From Lepidodermella squamata (lineage: Eukaryota > Gastrotricha): DNA of 64,000 bases. The notes below the pieces were generated by a model. It was not told where the DNA came from, made no database searches, and worked only from the letters and a program-made list of their open reading frames with translations. The translations under genes were made by a program, and so were the position numbers. The first letter of the stretch is position 1. Each line of letters starts with the position of its first letter. The DNA lies in contig JBLDXI010000029.1 in assembly GCA_047495785.1 (NCBI GenBank), positions 496,001 to 560,000 of the forward strand, given 5' to 3'. This document shows positions 44,960-56,988 of this stretch, piece after piece.

Positions 44960-47272
44960 CGCAGTCACCAGAGCGTTCGGCAGCAATTATTGGCGCCCGA
45001 TCCGGAGTTGGAAGCTTTGGTTGAGTGGTTCGCGACGGCGCCCGTGATCGGAATGTGCCGCAGGATGACGCTGATGTCGCAATTATTCATACCGGTTACA
45101 GTTAGATCGCATTTTGCTTTCTCTTTGTTAGATGATTGAATCGGTTTATGATTCCGATATATTCGGCAAATTTCATCAAAATGTGCTCTGCGATGTAGCG
45201 CCCTTGAGCCTAATCCGATATCATCTACTTGATCCCAATCTTCCGATTCGTATGCGTCGGCTTGCTCATTCGCAATTTCTCCTGAATTATTATCGAGCGA
45301 ATCGTTTTAATCAAATCGTCCGAAGATCTGAAGTGTCCGGCTATCATGTCAATGACATGTCCTCAGATCAAATTTACATCTAGATCTAAATTTATGAGGC
45401 ATAAGCGAAATTCCTCGACTCGCTGACGGCGGGCAGTTGAAAGCTAACTTGTGAGTTGGTTTAAGCGAATTAGGAGACGGAGTTCCGATAATGGCCAATC
45501 ACATTCGACAATCACGAGTGCCGATGTGCACTTGAAGAATTCGTCATGCTCAAACTTCTCCAACGATATCACATACCTTGGCAAGAAATTTCCCAATTAG
45601 GAATGCAAAACATATTTGACAAAAACAACTTACAAGATGTCTCCATTCGGCCCAATGCTTCCAGGTGCAAAATGCTGAAAATCAGCTCATATTCTTTCAA
45701 AAATGTCTAAATAAGAAAATGAAACTTCAAGCATTGCAATACTTTACTGGTTTTTTCTCAGTGGCTTTAAATATAAAAAATTTAGAAGCAGAAGAATCAC
45801 AAGCAACCGATAAGTGTTCACCGAAATATCATAACAGTAAAATTGAGAAGATTACAAATATGTATGCCAGCATGGGATAGACGTCCTTTTCATTCACGAT
45901 ATTGGTACTGAGTAGCAAGCTGGTATTTCTAGGTCTAAGTATAAAGCCGAGGGTGATAATTCGAAAACGATCTTAAGCGATTCTGCGGTTTCAAATCTCA
46001 AACAGCTGCCTCGGCGTTATAGACAACAGAAAATGATATGGTATGTTAAATAAAGGGTTTTAGCTCTTGATTGATTCACGCTCTCCCATCCCCGTTCCAT
46101 CAATAACGCTATTTACTTCGCTTGTTCACCCTCCCATAGTATTAACTGATTCCTCAACAGCTAAGTTAAAAGAAGCGGTCAAGAGAGTTGGGGAGTAGCA
46201 AGATCAGCGATTTGGTGGGTTCGCGAAACATAGTGACTCTAAAGCCTCGCTGATTCTGCAAAATTCTGCAGCAGAGGAAGTAAAGACTGCCGTCATTGAT
46301 CTGTCTTCAAAAACTGGCTGATGACACCGAAGTGAGACTTCAACCACTTGCTAAACGTCGATTCGTCGGCTCCATAACTTACGTTATAAAATGTAGTGGT
46401 TGTGGGCCGTGGTACAGCGCAAATTCGGCCCTGATTCGTCAGTACACTACATCCCTTCCTTTAGAACACCGCATCGAGTCGTACAATGGCTTCCTTCAGG
46501 GCTCCACTTTCACAGCCCGTCGAAAGACTGTCAACGGATCGAAAGTACGCGATTACTTGACGTTGGACCGCTACGCTGGTGGAGGTCATCAATCACCTCT
46601 AGGGTTATTACCATACCCCTATATACCTGTGTGAGAGAAGTAATAAATACGCTATCAGAGTTATACAGAAGTCTTCGTTGGTTCCGAACATAACATTTTC
46701 AGCTTATGGGCCTGCTACGGCAGATAAATCTGCATTTACTATCAAACGTTTGGCTCATGTGAGCGAATGGCGAGTTTGGGTTGTTCAATTTCAAAATCTG
46801 CTACACGCTCATGAATTGTACGGCCCAATCTTCGGCAAATCCGTGGCTGAAACAGTCGTAAACTAAAGTTGAAAATCTCCTATCCGTCTGTTCCCTAGTC
46901 TAAATTAGTCTAAAAGCTGGTATTCACGTCAGCCAAGAGGAAGAATTAATGATGACATTTTCAAGGCTTATTCGTGCTCGTTTTCTTTGTGTTTCAAAAA
47001 CAAATTACAATGCAAATTGTTGCATCGATTGAGGCAATGACCCCGACAAAGACGCTAAGCACGCGAGAACCGCAGAATCACATTAGATCAGTAAATTTGA
47101 TTAAAAATAACCAGTCGAGATTGATTTTCGCAACTGTCCTAAATCTAAGATAAATTCATCCCAATTTCTCTCGAACTAGTGAAAACAGAATCAAATGAGA
47201 TTTGACCAGAAATTCCATGATAAAACCCCAGCACCCCCCATTCCCCTCCTAAATATTCCCATAATGTTGACC
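44960..47272. other. Decayed retroelement DNA and spacer
   Basis: Short frames at 45132-45383 and 46296-46693 have no recognised domain. A copia gag-like fragment lies at 46677-46866. AATAAA occurs near 46047. Past 46.9 kb the sequence becomes ordinary intergenic DNA next to the ATRAID 3' end. Confidence 0.35.
46677..46866 (+). pseudogene. Copia gag-like fragment
   Basis: The frame encodes LAHVSEWRVWVVQFQNLLHA, resembling the W-x3-F-x2-LL pattern near the start of copia gag proteins, and ends at a stop at 46866. A broken copy is at 38225-38400. Confidence 0.45.
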
Positions 47273-48056
47273 CTAGTTTTGATGGCTTCCGCCAGCAACA
47301 GGTGGTGCGACAACGAATCGCCGCTGAGTGTACCATAGGAAAGCAGAAAGTGCGACGGTCGAGATTGAAACGACCGGTGCGAAAATGGCAGTTGGAAATT
47401 GGCCATGTCGCAGGCACTTGTAGCCGTAATAGCCCTCGGAACACGGGCATTCGAACAGAGCCGGACCTCGAGGAACGCAATAAGAGCTGTTCGGGTACTC
47501 GGCCAGCTCGATACACGCGTCCGAGTGGCGCTCGCAATAGGTAACTTGCGTTTTGCAGACCGTGTAAGTCATATCGGTGTTGTTTTTGACCGAGTCCCAG
47601 GCGAGGTATGTCGCACCGGGGCACTCAACCGGAATCGGTACAGTCAGATAGTTCAACATTGTGTAGTTGTAGAAATCGCTTTCATTTGCAGCTACGACTG
47701 AATTTCCATCCAGCAGCCTAAACATTAAGGAATCTATGTAAAATAAAATAGAAAAAATGCCTTGAAACTCACATGTACTCAACGGTCAAACGATTATCAT
47801 TAGGAATGGCAGTCTGAAGGATATGGAAAGTCGAAAGCTTGCAATTCGAATAGTCCAGGCCGAGAATGGTGTTATTCGACCCAACACAGCACCGGTTGGT
47901 GATCTGACCACTTTTTCCTGAGCAAAAGGTCGAAAATTCAGGCCGGTTCGACGTCAGCGGTTCGCAGGACTTTGTTGAACAAAAGTCTGGAGCAGCTTGA
48001 GCAAAACTAACGGCCGCGATGAGGAATGCAATGCCTTGCCACATTTTAATCAACAA
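47273..48056 (-). CDS. ATRAID: ATRAID-like type I membrane protein, 2 exons
   Basis: ATRAID is a lysosomal/plasma-membrane glycoprotein linked in vertebrates to retinoic-acid response and lysosomal transport. Exons are 48056-47773 and 47717-47273 with a 55-bp intron, giving 242 residues (another ATG lies at 48044). Residues 1-21 form a signal peptide. The family motif CCxGxxxTILGLDxxNCxL lies in the N-terminal half. A CPG and W pair leads to an EGF-like domain (CVPRGPALFECPCSEGYYGY) and one membrane segment near the C-terminus ending in LWYTQRR, as in the human protein. Leucine-rich spacing seen in human ATRAID is largely reduced. It lies in tandem with HDAC3, about 420 bp downstream of it. 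Confidence 0.85.
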
Positions 48057-48477
48057 AAATTCTATCGAAAATCGAGCAAAAAATGAAGATCAAATCTTGT
48101 TTTAAAAACACAATAACGGAAAAAGCAACAAGCCATGTCATGATTCGGTGCGTCATGAAGAAATATATTTATAGGCGGTCGGTTTTCGCACGCCTAAAAA
48201 GTGTGAATTCCAAATGTACGCAACACGAGACTAGAAATTTGCATAATTAACGATCCGCATTACTCCATTCGCGCCCAGCGCTCAAATGCAATTAATCAAG
48301 TGTAAAACCACAGGTATGAGAGAAAGAGGGTGTTGAGAACAGCCAACGAGAAAGCGCAACTTGCAGTAGTAAAAATTACAAACAATTTCATTTCACCGCG
48401 TTATTTCGTAAATTTTTAATGAGAGCTAATAAGAGATGGTAAGTAGCCAAAAAAGTGACGGTAAAAACTGTCGCAAA
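48057..48477. other. Intergenic region between HDAC3 and ATRAID
   Basis: This 421-bp gap between two minus-strand genes should hold the HDAC3 3' UTR and ATRAID promoter. Nothing else was seen. Confidence 0.4.
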
Positions 48478-51282
48478 TCACGAAAAATTCTGGCAAATCG
48501 TCTCGGCGTTGAAAAGCGGCCGATTCGGCCGGTTCAGCATACTGTTCGCCAACGATGTCAGCAAAACTTCGGGATTTCGACTACCATCAGGCATATTTTC
48601 TTTTCTGAAAACAAAATATTTATTTAAATGAGTGGAATAAAATAAAGAAATTGCTGAAATTTACTAATTTATAGGAAAAATTATAGAATGAAGAATAAAA
48701 TTACTTACAGCCTCAAATTAGCGGTTCCACCAAGTTGAACACTCGGAGCGCTGGCGAGCAGTTTCAAGTTCTCATGCGTAAACTCGGTCACGGTGCGTAA
48801 ATACTCGGCCGTGTTCGTGTTTTCCTCCTTAAACACGTAGTCTGGATGCAGCCGGTAGTCTGGCGCGAAAAACTGCATATACTCCGTCTGCGGCAAGTCG
48901 TCGGTCAAATCACGCCCGGTACACACGGCTGTTTCGTAGGTCCAACACCGGGCGACATTGCGAATCGTGTAGCCACCACCGCCTAGCACCAGGGTGGGCA
49001 CATTGAAGCTTTTGACGAATTTTACGCACTCCCCGTGGCCTTTAATCGTCATGTTGAAGCAGCCGAGGCGGTCGCCGCTCAGCGAATCGGCGCCGCATTG
49101 TAAGATGATGGCCTCGGGTCGGTAGAACGCCATGACGTCGCTGATAACCGACCGAAAACATTGCACATAATCGCCATCTGTGATGCCTTTTCGAAGTGGC
49201 ACGTTCACAGAGTAGTACCGACCATTATCAGCCCCAATTTCGTACATATCTCCCGTTCCTGCAAAGCAAGATAATAGTTTAGTCTAGTCAAACACTTATC
49301 TCTAAACGAGTTCGAAACACCAAATTTAATCTATTACTCGACCAATTAGTATCTTAGAGGAAGTAGACATCATATTACTCCAGGTCGTTTCTACTATTAT
49401 TCCAAGGTCATTATAGTTTGACTAGAACCATGCTAAAAAATGTAAACTAATATTTAAGCGATTTTTTGCGCTGTAAATTTGAGGTTTCAATTGATCCATG
49501 CCAGTTTTGTGCGATAAATAAAATTGCGGGAGATCTAAATCTTTAAAATTTTGAGATCAATAAGAATTTGATATAAAATCGCAAAATATTCATATAATTC
49601 GATTTTTGAAGACCTCATGGGTGATATAATCAAATTTGCCTTAAAGCATAATCGAAAATTGAAATTCTAGGGGTCAAAATGAGGGGAAAATACGCATATG
49701 CTCACAAGAACAACAAAATTATTATTTTCATAATTTAATTAAAATTCTCAAAAAAAAAATTACCAGGGAAAAACATTTCGCCGTATTTGTGAAACGAGAC
49801 GGTCATGACTCGATCGGTCAAGTAGAACGCCTCCTGGACGCCGTCGCCGTGATGCACATCAATGTCGATGTACAACACGCGGCTGAAATATTGCAGCAGC
49901 TCGAGGGCAGCTATTACGATGTCGTTGATGTAGCAAAAGCCGGATGCTTCACACTTTTTCGCGTGATGCAACCCGCCGGACCAATTTATCGCAATGTCAC
50001 ACTGTTTTGCATTGAGAAGCGTCGCGCCCCGCATCGAGCCGCCCGTATAGCGGCAGCAATAGTCGTAAACACCATCAAAAATCGGGCTATAGAAAATTGA
50101 AAATTGAAATTTGAACAAAAATCCGTGGATGCTTCCAAAAATTCAGGAAAAATTGAGAAAATAAACGAAAAATTCCGGTAACTAACCAGTCTTCTCCAAC
50201 GTTGAAAGTGCCGTGGTAGCCTTTAACTATGCCACCCGGGTGGGTAGGGGCTGTCGATAGCGGCTGGCCATTGCCGTTGGCTTTCGGGTCTGGACACGAA
50301 GCGCGTCGCAGAAAATCGATGTAATCATCGGCGTGAAACCGCAACAAATCGTAGGTTTGAGCAACAAACGGTCCATAAACCTAGCAGAAATTTTTGATAT
50401 AATAAAATCGATGAATTGCAGTGCAGTATATGAAAAAACTGCTGCATTATATTTCAATTTAACCAAGAAACTAGACTTTATCCACGTGAAAACTACGAGG
50501 AATGATAAGAAATTGCATGCGTGTAGCCTGCCATGCAAAATGTTTGAAAATATAGCACCGCTATTGACCACACATGTGTGTGTGTGTGTGTGCTAGTGGG
50601 CGAACTTCTACGATACGACTAGTAAGAGTAGCACTAGCAATGGACGGAACTGTTGCTTACTCAGCTTGTACGCCATATTGAGCGCTTACCTAATCCTATG
50701 CGTTTGTACTTGGCGCGCTTGCTTTTGACAACGCGAGAGCGCACGCGCGTAATCTAGTCAGGCCGTGAAAGCAGGCCGTCGGCGCCTGGTTACTCACAAT
50801 TACGCGGCGAAAGTGCTGAAAATCGTGTAACTCACGGCCAGGCACAACTTTCAGTAGCATCAAAAACATAAAAGCTAATGGCCAGATATTGACAAGGATA
50901 TGGCGATTTAAACCAATAAATACAACAGGCGCGCTTACACCAGCATTAGGAGCAAGAGCGAACAGGAGCGACAATTGCGCAATCACCACTGCGGGAGCGA
51001 GCAAGAGCCCGTTAATTCCCCGTAGACTTGAGAGCTTACATATGTTGGAATTAAATTGTGGGGAGGGCGATTTCGGATTAAGAAAACTCGTATAACCGCT
51101 CCTGATGCACCCATTTCCGATTTTGCAATTGAAATATTTACCTCCATATCCTTGTGAAGATCATAGCCGAAAACGAGGCTGTGGGTGAGTTGGAGACGGG
51201 TCGGCTTCATCGGGTGATTGGCGCCATAGTAGTAGTCCCCGACTTGGGGGTCGTAGATGTACGCCACGCGGGGATATCGCAT
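48478..51282 (-). CDS. HDAC3: Histone deacetylase 3 (class I), 5 exons
   Basis: HDAC3 is the catalytic subunit of the NCoR/SMRT co-repressor complex and removes acetyl groups from histone lysines. Exons are 51282-51142, 50380-50187, 50086-49764, 49258-48709 and 48604-48478; phases agree throughout, giving 444 residues (human 428). The active-site pair is H152-H153, and zinc ligands D188 and H190 lie in [18 protein letters not shown] and [17 protein letters not shown] complete the pocket. The start [15 protein letters not shown] and the FxxYxHPMKP-type region match HDAC3 rather than HDAC1/2. Exon 2 carries an insertion of about 17 residues before NVGED. The last exon (41 codons) is supported by GTAAGT and TTTTCAG signals but not by clear homology; without it the frame ends at a stop overlapping the donor. 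Intron 1 (761 bp) holds a (TG)n run. Confidence 0.93.
50575..50592. repeat. (TG)n microsatellite in HDAC3 intron 1
   Basis: Nine uninterrupted TG units are present. The following 450 bp is GC-richer than other introns (GCGCGC words) and may be a repeat insertion, but no borders were found. Confidence 0.8.
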
Positions 51283-51784
51283 TGTTCCAATTTCGACTAA
51301 TTATCGAATCATAATAATCTTAAATTAATTTCTAAAAACGAGAAAAATAGGCAATTAGGTTTCTGTTCTTCTTCTTTCATTAGATTCATTCTTCAGGGCA
51401 AGAAGATATATTATAATCACTACATAACCGGGTCTACTTATCTGCCAGAAATAACAGTTTATACCATCATTAAATTTGTCCATCAAACAACGGAATCGCT
51501 AAAAAATTCAGCTGTTTGTTATTTCAACAAAATATTGCACGGCATTCAATTTTTAGCCATCGTGTTGGCTCAAAAAAGCTAAAACAACTAGCAACGCACG
51601 ATTCAGATAGGCAGTATTGTACCGGGTGGTAGTTGGGCTGTTTTACAACTTTTCATCGTTAAAATGATGTATTACTCACGGGTAGTTTAATATATTTCGC
51701 ACCAATTCTTCAATTGATTAAATTGGAAAAAATAATTAGTAATTATAACAGTTCTTGAGGTTTCACAAAAAGCGTTTTTGGCCA
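51283..51784. other. Intergenic region between ALDH4A1 and HDAC3
   Basis: This AT-rich gap holds the HDAC3 promoter and the ALDH4A1 3' UTR. No ORF or repeat was seen. Confidence 0.4.
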
Positions 51785-53805
51785 TCATTCGCTCATGTAA
51801 GGATAACGCCAAGTTGTGAGTGGAACGTGAGTTTCTTTAACGGCTTGAGCCGAAACAAAGCGTAACAGGTAGTGAGGTCCGCCAGCCTAAAAATTAGAAA
51901 ATTGAAAAATCAATTAGAAATCCATATCTAAATAAGGAAAATTTCTTTAGGTGTCAAAGCAATTGAACCAAAAATCAACTGATTTTTCCAGAAAATTCAA
52001 AAAATTCGGAGTCGGCTAATCGATAAAGAATCTATCAAAAAATTTGAAAGAATTATCATGAGCCTTAAGAGTATCCTAAATCAGATATCAACTTGAAAAA
52101 TCAATTGCTCAGCGAATGAAAAATTGGAAAATTCAATTCCAGACTCGAATATGAATTGCCATGAAATTTGTAAAAATACCCAACAATGGTAGGGCAACGA
52201 TTAGAAATGTACCTTATCATTTGTTCCTGAATTGCGGCTGCCACCGAAAGGCTGTTGCCCAACAACGGCGCCCGTCGATTTATCGTTAATGTAGAAATTG
52301 CCAGCGGTATCTCTGAGGGCTTTCCTCACGTGAGCCAAGGCATCGGCGTCGCGGCAGAAAATCGCCCCTGTTAATGCGTAGGGGGTCGAGGTAGCAATCA
52401 AGTCCAATGTATCCGCAACTTTCGAATCTTCGTAAACGTAAACGGTCAAAACCGGACCGAAAATTTCTTCAGTCATCAATTTAACTTTCGGATTTTTCGT
52501 CTCAATCACAGTCGGCTGAACGAAGTAGCCCTGCGAGTCGTCTCCTGATCCGCCGGCCACAATTGTGCAATCACTCGAATTTTTCGCGAAGTTAATGTAG
52601 CTCATAACGCGATCGAACGACTTCTTATCGATCACTGACGAGAAAAACGACGAAAAATCGATAGGTGAGCCGATTTTCACTTGTTTCAACTCAGCGACAA
52701 GACCCTCCTTAATTTTAGGCCACAGCGAGGCTGGAACGTACATCCTCGAGCAGGCCGAGCATTTTTGACCCGAATATTCGAAAGCCGACAAAATCGTGCC
52801 ATTTACAACGGTTTGAATATCGGCAGATGGGTGGACGAAATGGTAATTTTTCCCGCCCAATTCACCGATTAACCGAGGTAACGATCGGTATTCGCCGACT
52901 CTCTGACCAACTTGGCCCCACAACCAGCGGAAAGTAGGCACGGAACCAGTAAAATTGATGCCGGCCAGATTTGGGTTAGAAGTTATGACCTGGCCGAAAG
53001 TTGGGCCGTCAGCAGGCACAAATTGAATAACATTTGGCGGGATTCCTGCCTCTCGAAGGGCCTTATACGTGATGTAATTCGACAGAACTGCGGTATCACT
53101 CGGCTTCCATAATGAGACATTGCCCATCAGAACCGGGGCTGAGGCGAGATTTCCTCCAATACTCGTAAAATTGAATGGGGAAACAGCTGCCCAGAAGCCT
53201 TCAGTGCCACGTAAATCCAACGAGTTCGTACTAGTTTGCGTACTAATCGGCTGATATTTCAGCAATTCACCGAGGAAAGACACGTTGAACCTTAGGAAAT
53301 CGATAAACTCCACAGATGCGTCGATTTCGGCCTGAATAACGGTCTTCGCTTGGCCAATCATTGTGGTCGCGAGAAGTTCTGGACGATATTTACCCGCGCA
53401 TAATTCGGCGGCTTTCAGAAAAATCGCTGCCCTTTCCTCATGAGGACGAGCCTCCCAGGCACGACGGGCTTCCAACGACTGATGAATCGCCTTTTCCAGC
53501 AAATCCTTGCTAGCGTAGTGAAATTTCGCGACCTTGTGCGAGTGGTTATAGGGTGAAAGTTGAAACTTTTCCTCTCCCGCATGAATTTCTTCATCACCAA
53601 TGACGATAGGCACAGAAATCGTTTGAGTCTTGTATTTTTCGATGGTTTTCAATAGCTCAGCTCGTTCAGGTGAGCCAGCTTTAAACGACAGAATTGGCTC
53701 GTTTTTGGCTTTGTAATTTAACAAATCTTGCCGGCTCAGCATTCTTTTGAATAGGGTGATGCGGGTGGTGGATGGGGTGAGGCAGATCAACTTGGTAAAA
53801 TACAT
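51785..53805 (-). CDS. ALDH4A1: Delta-1-pyrroline-5-carboxylate dehydrogenase, mitochondrial, 2 exons
   Basis: This enzyme oxidises pyrroline-5-carboxylate (glutamate semialdehyde) to glutamate with NAD+, the second step of mitochondrial proline degradation. Exons are 53805-52213 and 51886-51785, phase 0, giving 564 residues (human 563). The N-terminus (rich in Thr, Lys, Arg, few acids) fits a mitochondrial targeting peptide. The NAD fold contains FTGSVPTF; the general base is E315 in GELGGKN, and the catalytic cysteine is C349 in GQKCSACSR. The conserved QQPFGGSRNSGTNDK spans the exon junction into GGPHYLLRF. The last exon is too short to find from ORF length alone. A TTTTTCTTAG acceptor ends 7 nt before the ATG, implying a 5' UTR intron or trans-splicing. 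Confidence 0.96.
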
Positions 53806-54159
53806 TGAAACCCTAAGAAAAATAGAAAATTAATTCCGTATAAAACGTAATTATTCACAAAATAGCGGCGAACAAGGTCGGGAGAACAATCGAACATCAC
53901 ATCATAATCACTGGCGGTTCAATTCATTTTTCTCATTTTGATAGATAAATCAAAGAGTATGCGTGCTTGAACATCTGTAATTTCAAATCATTTTGTTACA
54001 TAGTAATATAATCCAACAGCTTTGTTTGAAAAGAAAGAGACAGATAAAACACGAGAGAGAGTCAGAGAGAGAATACTTTCACCTTCCAAGCACATTTTGT
54101 GAAGCAAGCTTAAAATGGAAATGCTTTCAATTAAAAAATAGCGGTTTACGTCCGGTCGA
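53806..54159. other. Intergenic region between RAB33 and ALDH4A1
   Basis: This 354-bp gap lies between tandem minus-strand genes. It holds a GA-rich stretch (GAGAGAGAGTCAGAGAGAG near 54052-54071) that could be promoter sequence for ALDH4A1 or 3' UTR of RAB33. Confidence 0.35.
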
Positions 54160-55029
54160 TTAACACAAACACGACCATGATCCTTGGTCATTAGCATCAG
54201 ATCCTTGGGCGTAGTTATTAGTACTAGCACCCAGTCGAACCGTGTTGTTTTGTGAAAGCGAAGTGGACATCGGTTGTTGCCGAACGAGCTTGTGAGCGAG
54301 GGTCATGAAGATAGCATCCACATGATCTGTCCGCGAATCCAGCAGCGCTGAGGTCTCGAAGAGTGGCATGCCGTGGGTGTCAGCGAACTGCTGTGCTACG
54401 TATGTAGGGACTTGCCGGCGTGAATCGTCGAGGTCGACTTTGTTTCCAACGATGATTCTAGGAACTACTAGGGCGTTGTTGCCAGCGGATGTACTATACC
54501 GGTCATATTCTTCGATCCAATGAGCGAGGCTATTAAAGGAAGCAAGATTGGTCACGTCATATACGAATACTGCTGCGTGCACATTGCGATAGTAATGAGG
54601 GACCATACTCCGTCGAAAGCGCTCTTGGCCAGCGGAGTCCCACAGCTGCAATCGAACAAGTTGTCGAGCACTATCCGTGCTTTCAGGTGATGTCAAGTCT
54701 ATGGTTTTTTCTCTGAAGTCAACTCCAACGGTGGCATCAACCTTTTGAGGGAATCTACCTGAGGAATATAACAAGAATCAGGCTGTTATGAATATTTAGG
54801 AAGGTAACATACCAGTGACAAAGCGATAAGTCAAACATGTTTTGCCTACATTCGAGTCTCCAACAACAATTATTTTGTAAATTTTGGCCAAATTGCGCGG
54901 TTGAGGACCAGGATTGGCAGATGTAACTGGGAGAGAGGCAGAAACAGCCGGTTTTGTAGGCGTTGAAGCCTGTACTGGGCTCAGCGAAGCGGATGAGTCC
55001 CCAGCTGACCCTACTCTTGAATCGGCCAT
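54160..55029 (-). CDS. RAB33: Rab33-like small GTPase, 2 exons
   Basis: Rab33 acts at the Golgi in retrograde traffic and, with ATG16L1, in autophagosome formation. Exons are 55029-54813 and 54758-54160 with a 54-bp intron, giving 271 residues (human RAB33B 229). The ATG at 55029 (MADSRVG) is chosen because upstream in-frame codons lack an ATG. The P-loop GDSNVGKT lies at 57-64; switch I has VGVDFREK, switch [15 protein letters not shown], and NKVD and ETSA bind guanine. The [17 protein letters not shown] and [10 protein letters not shown] segments are Rab33 hallmarks. The C-terminus CLC is a geranylgeranylation signal. Differences are a long Ser/Pro-rich N-terminus (about 48 residues), an insertion before QLWDSAG, and Ser for Thr in WDTAGQ. 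Confidence 0.94.
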
Positions 55030-56018
55030 CAAAAAATCTATCACGATAAAATAATTATAATCTCGTTGTAAACATGACAGGCATAAGCAAGAAGCAAGAA
55101 TAAACAGGTAATATCTTGGGCAACGAATATGAAACCCGGGATCATTCTATTGAGTCTCCAACGCACGAAGTCTCACTGAGCGAGAAGAGAAAGAGGAAAA
55201 CTAGGAAGAGGAAGTATAGAGCTGTTTGGAGGAGTTCAGCGAGTGCTTCGTGTAGCATTTTGAACTCTCCAGGCAAAATCCACTCGACTTCGGAACGAGA
55301 GCAAATGGGCCAAAAAACTCAGTAAACAACCGGTCGCTCGGGCCCCGAACAAAGCATTCGATTTGATTAGGTTTTAAAAATATCACATATCTTTATTGCG
55401 ACGAGCGTAAAAGTATAACTTGCCACCTTTTTTGTTATTATTGATTTTTTAAGTCTGTCGTTAGCCAGGTTTTTTGTTTTCGTGCCATAGCTCATATTAG
55501 AGATCATAATAGAGATCATAGAGATCAAAATAGAGATCATAGCTCTATTTTTATAATTTATTTTTGTATTACATTGTGCCATCTCTGCGCCTAACATCGA
55601 ATCATCGGTGACAGGTATAACTTATCATCCCAAGCCCTGTTAAATCACCAGAAATGGTGTCAGGGTCTAACATCCATCCATCCATCCATCCATGCCGGTG
55701 GGTCGTCGCCAGCTCTTGAGTCGGTCTAGAGGGTTGTCGCGGATGGATCTTGACGCTCGCAGTGCGAAATGCAGAATATTCCGACCGCTTCTTCTATTTG
55801 AAGCTCCATATAGTATCTCAAATTGTGGAAACGTCGTGCTTATGTGCTCATATTTGCTGTTTCCACTATCCCACTTCCCACTATCCATGCTCGACCCATG
55901 CACATGACTGCCTCTTGCCTCTTGTTTCGAAGTTTTCATCCATTTTGACCTGATAAAGTCTCATTTGTGACGTTTCCACCATTTAAAGGTGTTATCTTTA
56001 CCGAATTCGCATTATTAA
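55030..56018. other. Divergent intergenic region between RAB33 and BDH2
   Basis: About 990 bp separate the start codons of RAB33 (-) and BDH2 (+), so both promoters lie here. Repeats include GATCATA/AGAGATC words (55498-55545) and a (CATC)n run (55671-55693). No coding region was supported. Confidence 0.5.
55671..55693. repeat. (CATC)n microsatellite
   Basis: Five to six CATC units are present in the divergent intergenic region. Confidence 0.8.
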
Positions 56019-56820
<802 letters not shown>

Positions 56821-56988
56821 AAAGCAGGATTTTTCTAAAAATCTTGGACTTATAACAATCAGCTTCTTTCCACAATTTTCTAATCAATTATTTATCGATG
56901 CTCTATTTTTCAAATCAAATTTTTGATTATTGCAATATCTTTTGACTCTTTTTATAGGTTTTTTGAAAATGTGTTCATATCGCTTTTA
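56821..56988 (+). promoter_or_regulatory. Short BDH2-AGBL5 gap with an acceptor-like site
   Basis: The gap is 168 bp. TTTTTATAG ends at 56957, 31 nt before the AGBL5 ATG, and would serve as a 3' splice site. Such a gap and site fit trans-splicing of a downstream gene in an operon, as in nematodes, but a short 5' UTR intron is also possible. Confidence 0.35.

Noticed and set aside
50696-51004. Hydrophobic minus-strand frame of 102 codons in HDAC3 intron 1
   Set aside because: No ATG context, domain or splice signal supports it, and it lies wholly in an intron with atypical base composition.
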